A DNA stretch of 64,000 nt from Hippophae tibetana (lineage: Eukaryota; Streptophyta; Magnoliopsida; Rosales; Elaeagnaceae), in contig CM072810.1 of assembly GCA_037013495.1 (NCBI GenBank), positions 108,848,398 to 108,912,397 of the forward strand. Direction: 5' to 3'. This document shows, piece by piece, positions 22,925 through 34,934 of this stretch (within the stretch, counting starts at the first letter, position 1; the number at the start of each line of letters is the position of its first letter). Both the position numbers and the translations under genes were made by a program. Under the pieces are notes generated by a model, which saw nothing but the letters and a program-made list of their open reading frames with translations, did not search any database and had not been told where the DNA came from.

Positions 22925-25900
22925 GTTGGCGCATAGATATCGATCATGCCCAACTTGCTTAGTGAACCGTATAATGCCTTCTTGGAAACTCCCTTGGTAA
23001 GCATATCTGCAAGCTGCTCTTCTATGGGAACAAAAGGAAGACTAATAAGTTTGGCATCTAATTTCTCTTTTATAAAGTGACGATCAACCTTTACATGCTT
23101 AGTGCGATCATGTTGTACTGGATTTTGTGAATATCAATGGCTGCCCAATTTTCACAATACATCTGCATAGTATTTTTGAGTTCGAAACTCAAATCCAATA
23201 ACAAAGTTCTTATCCATAGCAATTCACAAACCCCATAAGCCATCCCTTTATACTCGGCCTCAGCACTAGATCGTGCCACCACTTTCTGCTTCTTACTTTT
23301 CCATGTAACCAAATTTCCTCCCACAAAGGTGAAATAACCCAATGTTGACTTTCTATCTGTAATACTTCTTGCCCAATCTGCATCTGTGAATCCACAGGCT
23401 TCAAGAGGATTGTTGTGTTTACAGAACATTACTCCTCTTCCTAGGGTCGATTTCAAATACCTTAAAATTCTCAAAACAACATTCATATGGTTCTCACTTG
23501 GATTATGCACGAACTGACTCACCACACTTACTGCACATGCAACATCTGGTCTAGTATGAGCTAAGTAAATCAAACTTCCAACCAATCTCTGATAGTGAGC
23601 TCGATCAGTTGGTATCCAATCTGGATACTCTACTAAACAATGGTTTTGCTCAATAGGAGTGTCAATAGGTTTGCAATCCAACATACCTGTCTCTGTTAGC
23701 AGATCAATAATGTACTTCCTCTTACATAGATATATTCCTTCTCTTCCCCTAGCTACCTCAATTCCTAAGAAGTACTTTAGTTCACCTAAGTCCTTCATCT
23801 CGAATTCAGAGGCTAACTGTCTTTGTAATTTATCCATCTCAATAGTATCATCACCAGTGATTACCATATCATCACCAGTGATTACCATATCATCAACATA
23901 AATGATTAGGGTTGTTACCTTCGTTCGTTGATGTTTGAGAAATAGAGTGTGGTCTGAATTACTCTGTCTGTAACCAACCTTTTGCATGAATTGTGAAAAC
24001 CTTCCAAACCAGGCTCGAGGGGATTGCTTGAGGCCATACAAAGACTTCCTCAATTTGCATACAAAATTACCAGAAAAATCAACTACATACCCAGGTGGAA
24101 GACTCATGTACACCTCCTCAGATAATTCTCCATGAAGAAACGCATTCTTGACATCAAACTGTCGAAGTGGTCAGTTTAGGTTAGCGGCAAGTGAGAGCAA
24201 AACCAGAATAATGTTCATTTTGGCAACAGGAGCAAAAGTCTCATCATAGTCTACACCATACGTTTGAGTAAACCCTTTACTACAAGATGAGCGTTATACC
24301 GATTTACGGATCCATCACCATTATGTTTTACAGTAAACACCCATCAATAACCAACTGCCTTTTTTCCTTGTGGTGGTGGCACAAGTTGCCAAGTATTGTT
24401 CTTCTTTAACGCATCCATCTCTTCAGCCATTTCCTTCCTCCATATTGGATCTCTCAACGCATCATGCACTTTGTTAGGTACTGATACACCATATATTTGA
24501 TTCAAAAATGATTTATATGACTTAGATAATCTTTTAGTGGACATGTAATTTGCTACTGGGTATTTTGATTTTGCATGAATATTTGGTTCATACCTTTTGG
24601 CTGGTTGACCTCGAGTAGACCTATTTGGTAACACATATTGTCCAACATTAGACTCGATGCTATTAGTATCAGTAGGTGTACATACCTCAAATGAGTGACC
24701 TTCAGTACCAGGGAGTTGTTGATCAGGGGTAGGAGTAATGCCTGAGGGTACAGTTGTGTCTTCAACTTCATTTGCTGTAAGTGAATTTGGTGCTTGAATA
24801 CTTGGAGCATCTGCTTCTGCAATGATTGGATTCAATGAATTAGGAGTCTCATCTAGTCTCATTGAAACATCAGTTGGTGATTATCCTAATGCCTCCCCCT
24901 CACCATGATACAATTCTTCGAAATATGTATTCTCCCTCTGACGAGCAGTATCAGGTGAGGAAAAATAACTCATGTCCTCAAAGAAGGTAACATCTATAGT
25001 GACATAATACTTTTTGGTCGGTGGATGGAAGCACTTGTACCCTTTCTGATAACTTCCATAACCAACAAACACACATTTAATTTCCCAGGCATCTAATTTA
25101 GACCTTTGATTTTTAGGAACATGCACAAAAGCAACACAACCAAATACATGAGTAGGAAGATTATGGAAGGATGATAAGGAGATGTAAGATGCGAGAATTT
25201 GGAATGAGATTTTTCCGTTAAGGACACTAGATGGGAGACGATTGATGAGATGAGCAGAAGCTTGTACAACATCACCCCAAAGGTATTTTGGCATATAAGC
25301 ATTAAATAAGAGTGCACAAGCCATATCAAGTAAATGACGATTTTTTCTTTCAGACACTCCATTTTGTTCCGGTGTTTGTGGACAAGTAAGTTGGTGAATA
25401 ATCCCATGTGTTTTGAAAAAAATCTTGAAAAACATTATTAATATATTCCCCTCTATTGTTAGAACGGAGGATTCAAATGATGCCATTGTATTGTGTTTGA
25501 ACGAAGGTATGAAAATTTTGAAAAACTGAAAAAACTTCATCTTTTGTTCTAAGAAGAGAAATTCACGATAACCTTGTACAATCATCGATAAACGAAACAA
25601 AATATCTCATACCCGATATAATGGGCTCTTTAGATGGTCCCCAAACATCAGAATGAATTAATTCAAAAGGAATAGTACTTTTATTAGAAATACTAGGAGA
25701 ATAAGTAATACGATGACTCTTGGCTAAAACACAAGTCTCACAATGTAAAACAGTTTCACTAACACCAATAAATAAAGTGGGCATGACTTTTTTCATAAGA
25801 CTAAAAGACGGATGCCCTAAGCGGCGATGCCATAACCAAATTTCACTTAGCTTATCGGAACTAAAAGTCAATGCCACATCCAAACGGAGCAATCTGCCCC

Positions 25901-27300
25901 TCAGATACCCTCGACCAATTATTTCCCTGGTAAAAAGATCTTGAAAAATCACATACATAAGATAAAAGATTATAGAACATTTAGACTCAATATTCCACTA
26001 TGGGACAAATATTAAGTGATGAAATAAGTCAGGTACATATAAAACATTATGGAGCTGTAAAGATGGAATGATACAAACTGACCCCTTTCCTAAGATAAGA
26101 AAGGCCTCACCATTAGCATTCGTAACATAAGATACTGGTGGGGGAGATAGCTCATTAAAATAAAATTTATCATAAGTCATATGATCAGATGCACCAGAAT
26201 CAATAATCCAAGTATTAGACCCAACAGAGTGAGAAACATTTAAGGTCATACCAATCTTACCACGACTAGCTATTGAAGCTGTAGGGATACCTCCACATTC
26301 CATAGGATGATTCTGTCCATAGTAGTCTGGTTCTTGGACAATTTGCACTGCAGCTGCTTTTGCTTTAGAATGATGCCTCTGTTGTCGTTTTGCTCCATAG
26401 TAGTTTACTTTTGGTTTCCAGCGTGGATACAGTTTCCAACAAGTCTCACGAAGATGCCCCTATTCATTACAATAAGAGCAATGAGAATGAGGGCGATTGG
26501 TAAAACCTGGTGGAGGTCCATGTTGATGAAGTGGAATTGAATTTTGCTGCTAGAGGAAAGGTGCCTTTGATTTGGCTTGAATGGCTAGGCTTGATACCTC
26601 AACATGTGCTTGATGAAGACTCTCTTGCTGAGATTCGTCTTTACAGATGTATGTAAAGGTGGTAGTCAAGCTCGGAGAGTCTGACATTCAAAGCAATTCG
26701 CCTTTAGCACTATTATGTTTTGTATCAAGGCCTCTTAAAAAGGCATGTACTCGTTCAAGCTCCTTCTCCTTCTAGTACCATAGAAGGTCTTCAGGATTTT
26801 TAATTTTACAAAGGTGTTTCTGGTCAATTTCAGCCCATATATTTTTCAGCTTGGTAAAAAAAAAGATACTGGTTGCCCATTTTGCTACATGTCAGTAGCT
26901 TTGCACATGAGTTCATGAACTTGAATAAAGTCAGACTCATTTGTATAAAGATCGCTTAAGGTATTCCAGATGGTCTCAGCAGTTTCACATTCCTCCACCA
27001 TTTGTAATATATCATCAGTGATGACTCTAAATAGAATTGACATGACAAAACCATCATCATCTTTCCACCTAGTATAAGCTTCTATATCATCTTGACTAGG
27101 AGCCCTGATTGATCCAGATACATGTCCCATCTTATGCATCCCACGAAGATAAAAAGACATAACTTTTTTCCATGTTCAAAAATTTGTACAATTAAGTTTA
27201 GTACCCCCGAAAGAACCAATTTCTGAACTCTTAATAGAAACTTCAAAATTTGGAACTTCATGAATTCTGGAAACTTGATGTTGTCTTGAATATTCCATTG
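22925..27300 (-). pseudogene. Copia element 2 gag-pol, broken
   Basis: Gag begins at 27300; one gag piece is open at 27160-26885. A CCHC knuckle near 26480-26440 is interrupted by a stop. Protease WIIDSGASDHMTY lies near 26220-26180, pre-integrase WLWHRRLGH near 25840, and integrase HSDVWGP near 25650. RT YVDD is at 23900-23889. RNase H has TDADW and SSAEAEY. Stops and frameshifts separate at least seven pieces (27160-26885, 26348-25998, 25958-25563, 25600-24881, 24862-24344, 24113-23091, then a frame change near 23120 into the last 60 codons). The stop at 24881 interrupts an otherwise continuous frame. Confidence 0.85.
23847..23888 (-). repeat. 21-bp in-frame duplication next to the RT active site
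   Basis: The unit atcatcaccagtgattaccat occurs at 23847-23867 and 23868-23888. In the protein it doubles MVITGDD immediately after YVDD, adding seven residues to the loop that follows the catalytic aspartates. Confidence 0.95.
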
Positions 27301-27325
27301 AAATAATAATAAAATATATATTGTG

Positions 27326-27526
27326 CAGCGGAATAAAGATTTTGGATTTTTTTGGGTCGGGTTGGGCTGATGGGCTTGGATTATGGCTGATTAGGGCTGA
27401 TGGGCTTGAATTAGGACTGAACTCTTACATCATCCATATTTTATAAATAATGAATAATTATATATATATATGATACTGAAAGTATAATATAATTAAGTAG
27501 GTATATATGTAGAGTACGTGGCTTAC
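27326..27526. other. Junction between Copia element 2 and the LHT exon
   Basis: About 200 bases holding an imperfect 31-bp tandem repeat (gctgatgggcttgg ... gctgatgggcttga, 27370-27420) and AT-rich DNA. No LTR, PBS or exon is seen. This is where the last exon of the transporter would be expected. Confidence 0.4.
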
Positions 27527-30500
27527 AAAATAAGCCGTGTGAGCAAACTCAAATCCACCAAAGAAACCAAGAAGGTCTCCAAAGAAAGGGAAGGTGACTC
27601 TAGAAAATAACGTCAATGCTACAATATAGATTAATATTGATGAGAATGAGATTCAACTTAATTCAATGTTTATAGAAAATACTTAATTTGAAAGTACTCT
27701 TAATCAATTACCAACATAAGCTGATCTAGCAATGAGTCTAAGTGCAATTCCAGGTGGGATGTTCATTTTTTTCATCATTATCCTCTCCAACATATTAAAC
27801 ACAGGCATGACATATACATGTTTGTACATTTTTAATTCATCTAAATTTAGTTTATAATTATTTTCAAATGTCTACCAATAATATTTTAATTTTACTTTTT
27901 TAATTGGATACATATGTTGTACTTTACCATTTCAGTTTTAGACAAATAGATTAATTTTAAAATGAATTGGTCATTAATTAATTAATATGTAAAAAAATTA
28001 GGTGAGTAAATATATTACTTATATAATATATTTGAGATTCGAATTCAAACTTTTTATATATTCAAATAAATTACATATTATTGAGTTACAAATGTATTGA
28101 TAATTAGTTAAAATTAAATAAGTGAAAGAATATATAAATTAAGAAGTATATATAAATTGGTAAGTGGAAGAATGTCTACCTAGCATGTTACTAGGTATAT
28201 CTCCAAAATACACATTCTTTTTTAAATAATAATTCTACTTACCTTGTCATTAGGGTTCGAAACAAAAATCTCATGACTATCATAACTTTCTAATTATAGA
28301 ACATGTGAATGTACTGAATACATTTTTCTCAACGTATATTAGACATAATTTTAAAGTGAGTAAATAAATAATTACCTGGTAGCTACCAATGACATGTATG
28401 ACCACCATTAAATTAGCAGAGATAATAAGCCATTGAGGTCTCTTAAGATCCATTAACACATTATTACTAACATCATTACCATATGCCCAATACCCAAATA
28501 GGGCTACTGGGAAATAACAAATTGCATTAACGAAGAAGGCACCTTTTGTACCTCTCCACATTGCCACTTTTGAAGCCTTGTCAAGTGTTGATGGTATTGT
28601 GGACTGAATTTCAAGGGCCACTGCGTGTCCAGCGAATGCAAAAGAGATTTGACCCAATGCATTAAATACACGAAACATTGTTGAATAACTGAAATTAATA
28701 TAAAGCTACATGTTAGTATCACTATTTATGAAATGGACCAAAGCTATGTGAAACTTGAGAGCCGCTTTTAAATTAATACTTTTACAAGCGGAATTTCGTA
28801 AGTAACTTACAAAACGAAATAACAATTTAGTCGAAAGTGTTTTCTTCTTCTTTTTTAAAAAATAAAATAATAAAATAAAAATCTTAAAACATAATTATAA
28901 CCACAAAAATAACACCTTTGTTTACTTCATAAATTTTTCTTTTTGGTAATTTTCAAGTTTTTTTTCAACATAATTATTGTTTGGAACACTCATCTAAATT
29001 TTTTGTGTGAAAGTAATTTTTAATAGATCAAATCACCTTTGAAAGTGTTTGACAATCTAAAGGTTAGTTCAGAACAAATTTGTTGTTGTTAAGCCTTAGA
29101 AGAAAAAAAGAAACACACCTTACAAAAGTGCATTCAAAATTTGAAAAATAGCATTTGTATTTTTAAGAGAAACAATTTTTGATACAAGATGATCCCATTT
29201 TAAATTAATTATTAAACTGTTATTTAAAATCACTTGTGATAATATTATTCCAGGCCACTCCTTTGAATTCTGATTTTTTGATTAACTTGAAAACAACTTA
29301 TATATTTCTAAAAAATTTAAAAACACTTCTCTTAGTTAGCGTTAAATACCAATTCTAAAATGTTTTGACACATCTTGAACTTGGAAGTGTTTTCAATTTA
29401 CTAGAAAACAGTACCAAATAGGCCCTAAGCTCGCGAGTGAACACAAAGGAATTAACTTAACCGAATTAGATTTTCTTTTTCAATAACATATTACACAATC
29501 GCAATCACACGTTCATTTATATTGGACATGATTCGTGACCGAATAGAGCCCAACTTTATTAATCTAATGTGTAAAGTTGAAGAAATACTGCAATTAATTG
29601 TATTAAAGTTAATAAAGGAGATTAAGATAGCAAAGAGAAAAATAACCACAATGACATAATTGCTGCTGCTAAAGAAACAACAGCAACAGAATTGAAATTT
29701 GGAAGTTGGGAGAGAAAGAAATGGATAGAACCCAATATTAAAATCCAGTAGGATTGTCTAAGCTGTGTCCAATTCTCACAAGTCATTTCCATGAATTTCT
29801 TCAAACACTTTCCACCTATGACCATATACACTATGTCATACCCAACCTGCACTATCAATTGTTGTGGCAACACTATCCATGCTCCTAATTTCTGCCCAAA
29901 GGCATGTTGACCAAGGTCTAGGTATCGATCAAACCGAGTTCCCTGAACACATTCATGGAGTTGTATCATCTGCCACATAGTGTTTAAAGTCAAGCACCAA
30001 GATAATCCCAACACCATTATGCCTGGTCCCCTGAAAATGAAAATGTCATAATATATTACTCTAGACTTTACTATACTGCTTGAAATGAAGCCCAAATTTA
30101 AATTGCGGATGTTTTGAGTTTTGAATGAATATCTTTTCAAAATTGTGTTTTTTGCTATGTATTGGATATATATTTATATATGGAGAATGTTTGTTAAATA
30201 GATTGTACCTGATTTTGAAACATTTTTGATCAAATCTTAAAAAATATACCATCTTTTAGAAGTAATATTCCACGTTGATTAAATATGATTTATTTATAGA
30301 TATCTCCGCCCATTTAGTTAACATTTTGGGATTTAAAAGCTTATTGTTTTTAAATACTTCACACCTATTTAAGGAAAATTAAACTCGTATTTATCTAACA
30401 AAGTAGAAATAAGTAAGGTTATATACCATCCCAAATAAGCCATGGCATTAGGCAAGTTGAGCACACCAACACCAATCATAGTAGTGACACAATGAAATGT

Positions 30501-30715
30501 TGAGTAGCACCATTTGGCTCGGCGAGATGCGTTCTCTTCTGTCCATTTGTTGTCTGAAATCACCTCCTACAAGTATTGGAACACAAACTATATATATATT
30601 TTTTAAATAACAAAGTTGATATATAAATAGAGCTAGGCATTAGGCATAGTGGCCTAAACTGTTATATTATGCTCACCTTTGGAGGATGAGAAGGAGGAGA
30701 AGTAGCTGAAACCAT
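27527..30715 (-). pseudogene. LHT-type lysine/histidine (amino acid) transporter, apparently broken
   Basis: Exons: 30715-30677 (start MVSATSPPSHPPK), 30566-30427, 30030-29647, 28688-28376, a block ending at 27712, and 27618-27527. The product has the amino acid/auxin permease family signatures of the LHT group: GVGVLNLPNAMAYLGWGPG, FDRYLDLGQHAFGQKLG, LSQLPNFNSV, FFGDLLGFFGG. Members are plasma-membrane proton symporters for amino acids. Defects: (1) about 27 residues of the loop normally between YST and FNF are missing; (2) the exon starting at VYVMPVF has no AG acceptor nearby, the nearest one leading straight to a stop; (3) the final exon beginning LPC is absent, with Copia element 2 in its place. 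The first four exons splice cleanly. A pseudogene is most likely. Confidence 0.75.
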
Positions 30716-32054
30716 TTTTCCAAGTTAAGAAAGAATGAAGCTTTGAGTGTGTGAGTCCAATGATCAAAGTTATCACGTATATAATGGTTCATTAACTGAA
30801 TTAATGTTACAAATAATATAGACTTTTATAGGGAAAAGAAAGTTTTATGCCTTGTATTATCCCCACTTCTCTCTAATTGTCTTTAATGCTTGTGCTTTTG
30901 GAATATTTTTGTCTTAATTTTTAGACTAACTAGCTAGAAAAGTGAATGGGCAAATATTTTTAATAAAACATTCAACATTTTAGTGCAAGTTAAGACTAGG
31001 GTTTTCAATGTGTCAGTTTGGGTTGGATCTAAACCGGACCAAATTGACTTATGTTTCAAATTTCCCCGAACCATTTGAGTGGTTTTTAGTACGATTCAAT
31101 TTAAGTATTACTCGTAGATTAATGACTTAAATATTTAAATTATTTGGATAATAATTTAGATTAAAAAATATAAAAATATTTAAAAACAAACAAAGATACT
31201 GATAAAATTCAAACGAATCATGATTTGAATCAAACAAATATTACAAATAATGAGACATGCATTGAGCTGTTAATGACCCGTACCCGCTGGACACTAAGTT
31301 GTTGGGTCGAATTTCCATCCCTAATTCAACGTGAGGAAAAAGATATGCTAGCCCTTTACTACCCATGTAGATAGTGATATATGAAGTCATAACCTTAAAT
31401 TTTCTACCATTTTCAATGGTATTCTTAGCCAATAAATAATCATTAGCATGTTTTCAAATGTTCTTGGTTTGGTTTGCCATATTTCTGTCTTAACATGCAA
31501 GCAAAAGACACGTAGTCTACTAGTTTTACAAATATTAAAATTTTGTTGTAATTAAATAAATTAACAAAGAATCTCAGGAAAAAGAAAATAAAGAAAACAG
31601 AATTGCTAAAAGTGTAGTAATTATATTTTAAAGAAAAAACATTAATCTTTAAATTACATTTGTATCGTTTATTTATTTAGATTATAAATAATATTATTTA
31701 GTCTATTAATCTTATAAAAAGTATAATTAAGAACAAATTATATTATCTTAATAATTATTTTTTTAAAATATTTTTTTTATAAGTGATTAAACGTAATTAA
31801 AGTACAAGTATTTAACAATAATAAAATCATAATTAATATGAAAAATAATTCAATAAATATTTGTTTTTAATATTTGTCAATTACTACATGTTTTATTTTA
31901 ATATTTTATTAATTTTTAATTTTTATTAAAAATTAAAATATATGTTTAAATAACTTTTTGTTTGAATTTATTATCATTTTTAAACTATTTCATATTAAAG
32001 AAAGCACACAATTTTTATGTTACAATAATAAGTTAATTACAAAATAAGAACATT
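30716..32054. other. Upstream region of the LHT gene and AT-rich spacer
   Basis: The first 100 bases are presumably the transporter's 5' leader and promoter. Near 31010-31330 there are decayed repeat remnants (ggtttggatctaaaccgg-like). The rest is AT-rich DNA with no coding signal up to the CACTA terminus. Confidence 0.4.
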
Positions 32055-32087
32055 CACTACTACAAAAAGGGGTATATAAGTCGATGT

Positions 32088-32252
32088 CTAAAGTCGGTTT
32101 TTTCTAAAAACCGACTTTGAATGAATTTAAAGTCGGTTGTCCACGTCAACCGACGCTACGTTACGTGGATAGCGTCGGTTGTCCACGTCAACCGACGCTA
32201 TCCACGTAACGTAGCGTCGGTTGACGTGGACAACCGACGCTATCCACCTAAT
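32088..32252. repeat. CACTA left subterminal palindromic repeats
   Basis: Repeated inverted motifs AGTCGGTTTTT...AAAAACCGACTT and GCGTCGGTTGTCCACGTCAA. The stretch 32143-32250 is one long near-perfect palindrome around ctatccacgtaacgtagcg. Subterminal repeats are where the TNPA-like protein of CACTA elements binds. Confidence 0.85.
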
Positions 32253-32529
32253 ATATGCCCTAACATCTCATTTAGTACGCAGAGTTCCAGTTTTCGATCT
32301 GCTTCTTCCTCTCCTTTCCTCACTCGAGTCACTTTTCTCCCACAATCTTAACCGTGCGCCACCTTCGTTCTACATTTCCGGCCACCTCCAACCACCATTT
32401 GAACGGACGTTTGTAAGTTTTCTCTTCTCACAATATTATCTGTCAGTTCTTCTTTTTTTAATAGCAAAATGTTAAAATCTGCGTATGGGTATTCCATTGA
32501 TTAATTCCCGAAATATGAATGTTCTTTGT

Positions 32530-32640
32530 CTTAATTTGGAGTGCAATATTTCGTGCAGATTTTAACTTACAATATTTCGTGCAATATTTCGTGCAATATT
32601 TCGTGCAGATTTTAAAATCTCACAATATTTCGTGCAATAT
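32530..32640 (+). repeat. Tandem CAATATTTCGTG repeats
   Basis: A 12-base unit is repeated about six times, with two insertions of agattttaaaatctca-like sequence. It lies in the leader between the CACTA left end and the transposase start. Confidence 0.8.
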
Positions 32641-33290
32641 GTCTTAATTCTTTATTTCATTTTTAATAAAATGGGATGATCCAAGGCTGATCTTAACTTA
32701 TATAAGTATGAGTTAAAAACTAGAGGTTGTGATAATTTGTAAAATACATATGCTTGTGACAAGTAGGATAAATCAAAAAGGGTTTGTGATCTATTATTAT
32801 TAATATTACCAAGTGACTTTTTTATAGTCGAAATAAAGTGAACAGCGTTTAATTTGTGCTAATTTATCAGCGTGTAAATGTATTTCGTTAATCAAACAAC
32901 GTATTTTTGTATAAATTTTTGATTTAGTTATGTTTTTTTGTTTGCTTGTAATAATAATGTTTGAATTATTACTTGTATGTATTCAATAATATGTGAAATG
33001 TTTTGTGGGTTTGCGTGGATAAATTTATACGTATAATTAATATTACTTTGTAATTATGATATAGTAACATGCTTAGAAATTAGAATCAACCGCGTGATTG
33101 GTTTTTATATATATATTCATGAAACATGAACTGCTTATTTTTTAATTTGTATATAAATGGTTTTGTAAAATGATTAAAATGATAACTATTTTGCATTATG
33201 TATGTTTTGATATATATTCTAATAATTAGGAAATTTATATATAATAATACATAATTAAGTAATATGTTTAATTAATGTCATTAATAGAAA

Positions 33291-34934
33291 ATGGACAAAT
33301 CTTGGATGTCAAAGTGTAGAATTGAGCAAGACTATATTTCTGGAGTTGAAAGTTTCATGGAATTTGCTTGTAGAACTAGTAATACTGGAAGTAGTATGAT
33401 TCGATGCCCATGCGTTAAATGTAAAAATGAGCGATTTCATGAATTTGATGAGGTTAAGTATCACCTTATCCGTAATGGTATTCTATTGAGCTATAAATGT
33501 TGGTATTATCATGGAGAAAATATTGATAATACTCATGGAGAAAAGTATAATAAGAATGTGGGTGGATTACATACATCATATCATAATGTACAGACAGAAA
33601 ATATGTTTCGTGGTGTTGAAGATGAATTACGCGGGGATGATCCCGAAACCTTTAATAAACTTATAGAAGATGCCGAAAAACCGTTGTATCCAAAATGCAA
33701 AAAATACACTAAGATGTCAGGATTGGTTCATTTGTACAATGTCAAGGCAAAACATGGTTTTTCTGACAAGGGATTCACAGAATTACTAACTCTACTAGTC
33801 GATATGTTTCCTGAGGGTATTGAATTGCCATCTTCAATGTATGAAGTGAAGAAATCTCTTAGTCGATTTGGCATGGAATATCATAAGATTCACGCTTGTC
33901 CTAATGATTGCATTCTTTATAGAAAAGAATATGAGACATTACATGATTGTCCTATGTGTAAAGAATCGAGATGGAAGCATGGTACAAATGATACAACACG
34001 TAAGAAAGGCGTGCCTGCAAAGGTTCTTTGGTACTTTCCTCCGATCCCTCGCTTTCAAAGGTTGTTCAATAGTAAATATACATCAAAGATGTTGACTTGG
34101 CATTCAGATAATCGATCTGATGATGGGATGCTACGTCATCCTTGTGATTCTCCAAATTGGAAAGTAGTAGATAATTTATCTCCTCAATTTTCATCTGATC
34201 CGCGCAATCTGCGTCTTGCCATTGCTGCTGATGGAATTAATCCACATAGTTCCCTCAGTAGTAGATATAGTTGTTGGCGAGTAATTATGGTAACATACAA
34301 CCTTCCTCCCTGGTTGTGTATGAAAAGAAAATTCATGATGTTAACATTATTGATCTCAGGACCGAAACAACCTGGTGTTGATATTGATGTATATTTGCAG
34401 CCTCTGATAGATGATTTAAAGACGTTGTGGAATGATGGTGTAAATGTTTACGATGCATATAAAGAAGAATACTTTAACTTGAAGGGGGTTCTTTTATGGA
34501 CAATTAATGATTTTCCTGCCTATGGAAACTTATCAGGACATGCAACAAAAGGTTACAAGGGATGTCCTATATGTAGTGATGGAACTTCTGCAAAGTATCT
34601 TGTTCACGGACGAAAGATGTCTTATAGAAAACATAGGAGATTTTTGCCATCTGGACACAAGTTTAGATACCAAAAGAAACCGTTCGATGGTGAAGAAGAT
34701 CATGATCATGCAACTCGACCTTTGCGAGGTATTGAGATATTAAGGCAATTGAATGGGATGACATTCAAACGATATGGAAAGATGAAAAAAAAACTCACCA
34801 AGTCTGGGAAACGAAGGAGGTCAACTAATGAAATTGGTGAAAATGAAAAAGATTTTGATCATGCCACCATCCATGCCAGGCATGCCATCCACCCAATCTC
34901 ATTGTGCTCAAACTACATCCAGTATGGGATATAG
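33291..34934 (+). pseudogene. CACTA transposase (TNPD/tnp2 type), C-terminally truncated
   Basis: A 547-codon frame starting MDKSWMSK. The N-terminal transposase-associated domain (about residues 3-80) contains CPCVKCKN. The Transposase_21 (tnp2) region covers about residues 230-480, with AADGINPHSS, YNLPPWLC, GPKQPGVDIDVYLQPLIDDL, WTINDFPAYGNLSG and GCPICSD. The enzyme would cut and join the transposon ends in the nucleus. After the basic stretch near residue 515 (KRRRS) the family continues with WKKKSIFF and a conserved C-terminal half of several hundred residues. Here it runs into unrelated sequence and stops at 34934. The start matches the family's usual MDKSWM opening. It is probably inactive alone. 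Confidence 0.85.

Larger units (their letters stand above)
22914..27325 (-). mobile_element. Ty1/Copia element 2, 5' end damaged
   Basis: Internal region of a Copia element on the minus strand. The gag start is ATG at 27300 and pol ends IYAPT-stop near 22925, followed by the purine tract TTGAGGGGGAG. No primer-binding site or 5' LTR is recognisable upstream of gag; the sequence passes within about 200 bases into an exon of the LHT gene. It is a different family member from the elements at 8021 and 52156. It lies immediately downstream of the transporter gene, whose last exon is missing. Confidence 0.8.

Noticed and set aside
32121..32475. Plus-strand frames with repeated VVHVNRRY
   Set aside because: Translation of the CACTA subterminal palindromes, not a protein gene.
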